From positions 1 through 10,192 of the forward strand of contig SFNH01000064.1 in assembly GCA_004554205.1 (NCBI GenBank): 10,192 bases of DNA, read 5' to 3'. Of this stretch, positions 6,526-10,192 are shown piece by piece. Position 1 is the stretch's first letter, and each line of letters begins with the position of its first letter. The position numbers and the translations under genes were made by a program. The DNA comes from Clostridium sp. (GTDB taxonomy: Bacteria; Bacillota; Clostridia; Lachnospirales; Lachnospiraceae). The notes under the pieces are model-generated. The model searched no databases, was not told the origin of the DNA, and worked only from the letters and a program-made list of their open reading frames with translations.

Positions 6526-6723
6526 ATGGAGAAGAAGAAAGAACTGGGACTCAACAACATGAACGGTATGCGTGATGACAGCGATACGACCTGCGGCTTA
6601 AACGACATGAACTGTCTGAACAGCAAGGAGGTTTCTTCCTGCAGTTTAAACGACATGAACTGTGTGGAGGAGGAGACCGACAAGACCTGCGGCTTAAACG
6701 ACATGAACTGTCTGGGGGAGTAA
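6526..6723 (+). CDS. Small tandem-repeat Cys/Asn/Met peptide, unknown function
   Basis: A 65-residue protein I cannot assign to a family. A lysine/glutamate-rich start (M-E-K-K-K-E) is followed by four units with an exact 16-residue period. Units 2, 3 and 4 begin CGLNDMNCL, CSLNDMNCV and CGLNDMNCL. Unit 1 is a degenerate copy, LGLNNMNGM, without cysteines. Linkers of about seven residues are polar and acidic (such as RDDSDTT and EEETDKT) and unlike one another. The protein holds six cysteines as three C-x6-C pairs and has no signal peptide or membrane segment. GGAAGGA (6513-6519) lies 6 nt before the ATG, and the gene fits between DUF1667 (26 bp) and dhaK (34 bp) on the same strand, so it is very likely translated. 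Possible roles are a metal- or cluster-binding peptide, a redox peptide, a small regulator of the neighbouring enzymes, or a multi-core modified-peptide precursor. No modifying enzyme is in the window. Confidence 0.8.
   Translation: MEKKKELGLNNMNGMRDDSDTTCGLNDMNCLNSKEVSSCSLNDMNCVEEETDKTCGLNDMNCLGE
6544..6723 (+). repeat. Four 48-nt tandem repeats inside the small peptide gene
   Basis: Units start at 6544, 6592, 6640 and 6688, exactly 48 nt apart; the last is cut at 36 nt by the stop codon. The 27-nt cores at 6592-6618 and 6688-6714 are identical. The core at 6640-6666 differs at 3 positions, and the first unit is degenerate. Linker DNA between the cores differs widely, so the cores look selectively kept while the linkers drift. 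Confidence 0.93.
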
Positions 6724-6757
6724 GCGCGTAAAACCTGAAAAACGAGGAGGGTATTCG

Positions 6758-7744
6758 ATGAAAAAGTTTATCAATGACGTTTCTATGGTGGAGGATCAGA
6801 TGATCCAGGGTATGGTGAAGGCATATCCCGGTTACCTGAGAAAGCTGGACTGCGGCAATGTGGTAGTTCGCGCACAGAAAAAAGAGGGCAAGGTTGCTTT
6901 GATCAGCGGCGGGGGCAGCGGACATGAGCCTGCGCACGGCGGATTTGTCGGGAAAGGGATGCTGGATGCGGCAGTTGCGGGCGCAGTTTTTACGTCCCCG
7001 ACGCCGGATCAGATCTTTGAGGGGATCAAGGCGATCGCGACGGATGCGGGCGTGCTCATGGTGGTAAAGAACTATACCGGCGACGTGATGAACTTTGAGA
7101 TGGCGGCTGAGATGGCCGAGATGGAAGGAATCAAGGTGAAGCATGTGGTGACTAACGACGACGTGGCGGTGAAGGACAGCCTTTACACGGTGGGCCGCCG
7201 CGGCGTGGCAGGCACTGTTTTCGTACATAAGATCGCGGGAGCAAAGGCGGAGGCAGGCGCTTCCTTAGACGAGGTGCAGGCGGTGGCGCAGAAGGTCATT
7301 GACAATGTGCGCACGATGGGCGCCGCGATCACGCCGTGCACGGTTCCGGCGGCAGGAACACCTGGCTTTACGCTGGGCGAGGACGAGATGGAGGTCGGAA
7401 TCGGCATCCACGGCGAGCCGGGCACTCACAGGGAGAAGATGCGTCCTGCCGATGAGGTGGTGGATCTGCTTCTCTCGCGGATTCTTGAGGATATTGATTA
7501 TACGGGCCATGAGGTTGCGGTTATGATCAACGGTTCCGGCGCTACGCCACTTATGGAGCTGTTTATTATTAACAATCATGTAGCGGATGTCCTGGCGGAG
7601 AAAGGCATCCGGGTTTACAAGACGTTCGTTGGAGAGTACATGACGTCGATCGAGATGCAGGGCTTTTCCATTTCTCTGCTGCGCCTGGACGATGAGATGA
7701 AGCAGCTTTTGGATGCACCGGCGGATACTCCGGCGTGGAGGTAA
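6758..7744 (+). CDS. dhaK: PTS-dependent dihydroxyacetone kinase, substrate-binding subunit DhaK
   Basis: A 328-residue DhaK subunit. It holds dihydroxyacetone covalently as a hemiaminal on a histidine while DhaL transfers the phosphoryl group, giving dihydroxyacetone phosphate. The key residues fall at the same numbers as in Escherichia coli DhaK: H56 in G-G-G-S-G-H-E-P, D109 in N-Y-T-G-D, and the covalent H218 in G-I-H-G-E-P-G. The length suits the stand-alone PTS-type subunit; single-chain ATP-dependent kinases are much longer because they carry the DhaL domain as well. GAGGAGGG lies just before the ATG. dhaL follows after 6 bp and dhaM after that, completing the three-part cytoplasmic system. 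The repeat-peptide gene is immediately upstream. Confidence 0.97.
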   Translation: MKKFINDVSMVEDQMIQGMVKAYPGYLRKLDCGNVVVRAQKKEGKVALISGGGSGHEPAHGGFVGKGMLDAAVAGAVFTSPTPDQIFEGIKAIATDAGVLMVVKNYTGDVMNFEMAAEMAEMEGIKVKHVVTNDDVAVKDSLYTVGRRGVAGTVFVHKIAGAKAEAGASLDEVQAVAQKVIDNVRTMGAAITPCTVPAAGTPGFTLGEDEMEVGIGIHGEPGTHREKMRPADEVVDLLLSRILEDIDYTGHEVAVMINGSGATPLMELFIINNHVADVLAEKGIRVYKTFVGEYMTSIEMQGFSISLLRLDDEMKQLLDAPADTPAWR

Positions 7745-7750
7745 TTTGTG

Positions 7751-8377
7751 ATGACAGACGGGAAGAAAGTGGTGGAGATCCTTCTTGCGATCGGGGAAAA
7801 GATCGAGGAGCAGAAGGATTACCTGACAGAGCTTGACCAGCCGATCGGCGACAGTGACCACGGCATCAATTTGGCGCGCGGCTTTGAGGCGGTGAAGCAG
7901 AAGGCGGCTGCTATGGAGAGCCAGGATATCGGAGGCATTTTAAAAACTGCCGGGATGGCGCTTGTGTCGACGGTCGGCGGAGCCTCCGGCCCGCTTTACG
8001 GCTCTGCGTTTATGAAGGCGGGCATGGCGGCGGCTGGAAAAACAGAAGTCAATATGGAAGATTTCCTGAAGATGATGGACGCGGCGGCCGAGGCGGTGAA
8101 GCAGCGCGGCAAGGCGGAGGAGGGCGAGGCGACGATGTTGGACGCCATGTGTCCTTCCCTGCGGGCGATGCAGGCGGCATACGCGGACGGGAAAGGTGCA
8201 GCCGAGGCGCTTAAGGAGGGCGTGAACGCTTCCTGGGCCGGGGCGGAGCACACGAAGGAGCTGATCGCAACGAAGGGGCGCGCGAGCTATGTGGGCGAGC
8301 GCGGTCTGGGGCATCAGGATCCGGGGGCGACCTCGTATTCGTATATGCTCGAGGTGATCGCGTCATCGGTTGCGTAA
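7751..8377 (+). CDS. dhaL: Dihydroxyacetone kinase, ADP-binding subunit DhaL
   Basis: A 208-residue DhaL subunit. In the PTS-type system it keeps a tightly bound ADP as a coenzyme, is rephosphorylated by DhaM, and phosphorylates the substrate held on DhaK. The metal-binding aspartates are D29, D34 and D36 in L-D-Q-P-I-G-D-S-D-H-G, corresponding to Asp30, Asp35 and Asp37 of the E. coli protein. The nucleotide-site loops G-G-A-S-G-P-L-Y-G and the late G-H-Q-D-P-G-A-T-S are intact. Two starts are possible: GTG at 7748 or ATG at 7751. GGAGG (7737-7741) serves either, and the ATG is preferred as the stronger codon with usual spacing. The ribosome site lies within the end of dhaK, suggesting coupled translation. 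Confidence 0.95.
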   Translation: MTDGKKVVEILLAIGEKIEEQKDYLTELDQPIGDSDHGINLARGFEAVKQKAAAMESQDIGGILKTAGMALVSTVGGASGPLYGSAFMKAGMAAAGKTEVNMEDFLKMMDAAAEAVKQRGKAEEGEATMLDAMCPSLRAMQAAYADGKGAAEALKEGVNASWAGAEHTKELIATKGRASYVGERGLGHQDPGATSYSYMLEVIASSVA

Positions 8378-8394
8378 ACGCGAGGGGGGGTATT

Positions 8395-8775
8395 ATGGTA
8401 GGAATCGTGATCGTTTCCCACAGCGCCGCCCTTGCAGAGAGCGTTGTGGAGATGGCGGCGGTGATGGCGGCGGATGTTCCTATGGCGGCAGCCGGAGGTC
8501 TTGAGGACGGAAGCTTCGGAACGAGCTTTGAAAAGATCAGTGCGGCGATTGAATCCGTCTATTCGGAGAATGGCGTTTTGGTGCTGATGGATCTTGGGAG
8601 CGCGGTGATGACCACGGAGATGGTTCTTGAGATGATGCCGGAGAGAAGAGTGGAGATGGTGGACTGCCCGCTGGTCGAGGGGGCTGTCACGGCGGCAATC
8701 GACGCTTCGGGCGGCATGGATTTTGTGGCGATAAAAGAACATCTGGCCACGGTGGCGCAGACAAAGAAATTCTGA
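8395..8775 (+). CDS. dhaM: Dihydroxyacetone kinase phosphotransfer subunit DhaM (EIIA domain only)
   Basis: A 126-residue protein of the mannose-type EIIA fold. The phosphoryl-accepting histidine is H9 in I-V-I-V-S-H-S, the same position as in E. coli DhaM, and the conserved L-M-D-L-G-S-A motif is present. It takes a phosphoryl group from HPr and passes it to the ADP bound on DhaL. The E. coli protein is about 470 residues because it also carries HPr-like and EI-like domains. This one is the short single-domain form typical of Bacillota and depends on the general EI and HPr encoded elsewhere. It starts 17 bp after dhaL behind GAGGGGGGG and is the last gene of the operon; the terminator begins 8 bp after its stop. 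Confidence 0.95.
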   Translation: MVGIVIVSHSAALAESVVEMAAVMAADVPMAAAGGLEDGSFGTSFEKISAAIESVYSENGVLVLMDLGSAVMTTEMVLEMMPERRVEMVDCPLVEGAVTAAIDASGGMDFVAIKEHLATVAQTKKF

Positions 8776-8782
8776 GTTTGTG

Positions 8783-8817
8783 AAAGGCGGTGAACGTTTG
8801 CGGTTCACCGCCTTTTT
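8783..8817 (+). terminator. Intrinsic terminator of the glycerol/dihydroxyacetone operon
   Basis: AAAGGCGGTGAAC (8783-8795) pairs perfectly over 13 bp with GTTCACCGCCTTT (8803-8815) around a 7-nt loop, and the stem runs into a five-T tract (8813-8817). It is strong on the plus strand. Only three A flank the 5' side, so it would be weak in the other direction for the gene approaching on the minus strand. Confidence 0.95.
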
Positions 8818-9010
8818 GTGTGTCTCGCGGGCCGGGGGGTTCCAAAAGTGATATACTCCCTGATTTAAACTTTTTTCCCCGCAAGCAGCGCCTTCAACTC
8901 CGCGATCTGCTTTTGCGGTAGTGTAAATTAATTTGTGTCTTTGGTAAAAAATGGCTTCTTTTTGGTAAGAATTACGATATGTAAATTTTTATCGAAAAGG
9001 AGCATTTTTT
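8818..9010. other. Junction between operon terminator and transposase gene
   Basis: This 193-bp stretch has no complete gene. It holds a short GC-rich stretch after the terminator, the 17-codon minus-strand remnant (8865-8918), and the left end and leader of the insertion sequence from 8919. No convincing transposase promoter was found. Confidence 0.6.
8865..8918 (-). pseudogene. C-terminal remnant of a minus-strand gene cut by the insertion sequence
   Basis: Read on the minus strand, 17 sense codons end with TAA at 8867-8865 and encode P-Q-K-Q-I-A-E-L-K-A-L-L-A-G-K-K-V. This is an amphipathic helix with a basic tail, a common type of protein C-terminus. Upstream on that strand the frame reaches a stop within four codons, just where GC-rich DNA changes to AT-rich insertion-sequence DNA. 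This suggests the IS256 element landed in the 3' part of a gene convergent with the dha operon, whose main body lies beyond the window. The fragment is too short to name a family, and chance coding cannot be excluded. Confidence 0.45.
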
Positions 9011-10192
9011 ATGGCACTTGCAAAGGAGCAAATTCGACAGATTATCAATCAAAACGACATAACCAGCGTGACAGATGTTTACTCTGTTTTAAAGGAAAGC
9101 TTTAAAGACATCTTACAGGAGTTGATGGAAGCGGAACTGGATGCTACCCTTGGTTATGAAAAAAATCAAAAAAGTGATGTGGCTACTGACAACAAACGGA
9201 ATGGGCATTCCCCAAAAACATTAAAGAGTCAATTTGGAGAATTTCAGATTGACGTCCCGAGAGACCGCAACGGCGAATTTGAACCGAAACTGATTCCCAA
9301 ATATCAGAGGGACGTTTCTGGGATTGAGGAAAAAGTCCTTTCCCTATATGCCAGAGGTATGAGCACTCGGGATATCCATGACCAGCTGCAGGATCTTTAT
9401 GGTATTGAGCTTTCGGCTGAGATGGTCAGCAAAATCACAGACCGTGTTCTCCCGGAAATCAAGGAATGGCAGTCCCGTCCCTTAAATCCGATCTATCCTT
9501 TTGTTTTCATGGACTGTATCCACTACAAAGTTCGGGAAGATGGTAGGATTTTGAGCCGGGCGGCTTATATTGTGCTGGGTGTTACTCTGGACGGTTATAA
9601 GGATATTCTGAGTATCACAGTTGGTGCAAACGAAACTTCCAAGTTTTGGTTGGGGATGTTGAATGACTTAAAGAATCGCGGTGTACAAGATGTACTGTTC
9701 TTCTGTGTTGACGGGCTTCCTGGCTTTAAAGAGGCGATTCACGCTGTTTATCCGCAGTCTGAGATCCAGCGCTGTGTGATCCACATGCTGCGGAATTCTT
9801 TTAAGTATATTAATTATAACGACCTGAAGAAATTTTCATCTGATTTTAAAGCCGTGTACAATGCCCCAAATGAAACTGCTGCTTTGTCGGAATTAGAAAT
9901 CATAAAAGAAAAATGGGGCAAAAAATATCCGTATGCAATTAGTAACTGGGAGAACAACTGGGAGGATGTAAATTCCTTTTTCCAGTTTTCCGGAGAAATC
10001 AGACGTATCATGTATACTACCAATATCATTGAGGGGTTAAACCGCCAGTATAGGAAAGTGACAAAAACCAAAAATGTCTTCCCAAGCGACAGTGCCCTGG
10101 AGAAAATACTATATTTAGCAAGCGGAAATGTAATCAAGAAATGGACGCAGAGATACCGTGGATGGGATCAGGTACTGAACCAGCTGCTTATC
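8919..10192 (+). mobile_element. IS256-family insertion sequence, left part (runs off the window)
   Basis: Base composition falls sharply at about 8918/8919, and an IS256-type transposase gene follows. The left end is placed at or near TAGTGTAAATTAATTTG (8919-8935). Terminal inverted repeats and an 8-9 bp target duplication are expected for the family but cannot be checked without the right end. Between this end and the transposase lie about 90 AT-rich bases in which TTTGGTAA occurs twice (from 8939 and from 8961), plus the ribosome site AAAAGGAG (8995-9002). Confidence 0.75.
9011..10192 (+). CDS. IS256-family transposase (partial, 3' end missing)
   Basis: An open frame of 394 codons from ATG 9011 to the last base of the window, with no stop yet. 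Family members are about 400 residues, so nearly all is present. It begins M-A-L-A-K-E-Q-I-R-Q. The N-terminal helical DNA-binding part contains L-D-A-T-L-G-Y-E and the N-G-H-S-P-K-T segment. The DDE catalytic triad is visible: D168 in F-M-D-C-I-H-Y-K-V-R, D234 in C-V-D-G-L-P-G-F and E341 in T-N-I-I-E-G-L-N-R. The C-V-I-H-M-L-R-N region characteristic of the family follows the second Asp. The visible part has no frameshift or internal stop, so the element may be active. Base and codon use is more AT-rich than in the operon, as expected for an incoming element. AAAAGGAG is 8 nt before the ATG. Confidence 0.95.
   Translation, partial: MALAKEQIRQIINQNDITSVTDVYSVLKESFKDILQELMEAELDATLGYEKNQKSDVATDNKRNGHSPKTLKSQFGEFQIDVPRDRNGEFEPKLIPKYQRDVSGIEEKVLSLYARGMSTRDIHDQLQDLYGIELSAEMVSKITDRVLPEIKEWQSRPLNPIYPFVFMDCIHYKVREDGRILSRAAYIVLGVTLDGYKDILSITVGANETSKFWLGMLNDLKNRGVQDVLFFCVDGLPGFKEAIHAVYPQSEIQRCVIHMLRNSFKYINYNDLKKFSSDFKAVYNAPNETAALSELEIIKEKWGKKYPYAISNWENNWEDVNSFFQFSGEIRRIMYTTNIIEGLNRQYRKVTKTKNVFPSDSALEKILYLASGNVIKKWTQRYRGWDQVLNQLLI

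Noticed and set aside
6544..6714. CRISPR-like reading of the regularly spaced 48-nt repeats
   Set aside because: The units are in frame in a translated gene with a ribosome site, keep codon structure, and have a degenerate first unit; there are no cas genes.
8938..8990. Promoter for the transposase from the TTGGTA copies
   Set aside because: No -10-like hexamer lies at 16-18 nt from either copy.
9814..10137. Minus-strand open frame of 107 codons in the insertion sequence
   Set aside because: It is a shadow of the transposase frame, which contains the catalytic glutamate in this stretch.

Overview
The window looks like a chromosomal segment from a Clostridia-class Bacillota, most likely a Lachnospiraceae-type gut anaerobe. 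The reasons are strong purine-rich Shine-Dalgarno sites, a TRTGn-type extended -10 promoter, moderately GC-rich genes, and an anaerobic glycerol gene set with a clostridial-style partner (DUF1667). The assignment is by gene content only; no rRNA or other marker is present.

Left edge (1-768): the last codons of an AhpC peroxiredoxin, then a stand-alone protein matching the N-terminal double-thioredoxin domain of AhpF, without the flavin reductase part. An AT-rich gap of about 300 bp follows. It carries a good promoter, a long leader hairpin and a possible 31-codon leader ORF.

Centre (1065-8775): nine same-strand genes with short gaps, closed by a strong intrinsic terminator at 8783-8817, most simply read as one glycerol/dihydroxyacetone operon. 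The order is glpK (glycerol kinase), glpF (glycerol facilitator), a GlpA-like FAD dehydrogenase with a C-terminal [2Fe-2S] BFD domain, a two-dinucleotide-fold flavoprotein, a DUF1667 cysteine protein, a 65-residue tandem-repeat peptide, and dhaK, dhaL, dhaM of the phosphotransferase-dependent dihydroxyacetone kinase. GlpF admits glycerol, GlpK makes glycerol 3-phosphate, and the three redox proteins probably oxidise it to dihydroxyacetone phosphate and pass the electrons on, perhaps to NAD(P). DhaKLM feeds dihydroxyacetone into the same product using PEP through EI and HPr. No glycerol dehydrogenase, EI or HPr gene is in the window.

The most unusual element is the small gene at 6526-6723. It encodes four units with an exact 16-residue (48-nt) period. 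Three units carry the core C-G/S-L-N-D-M-N-C, separated by diverged polar linkers. I recognise no family for it. A second unexplained feature is a pair of hairpins, one before glpK and one before the glpA-like gene, that share the same build: a 10-bp outer stem, one bulged C, then an inner stem.

Right edge (8818-10192): past the terminator lies a 17-codon C-terminal remnant of a minus-strand gene, cut where base composition drops sharply. From there an IS256-family insertion sequence runs off the window, its transposase still open at the last base.
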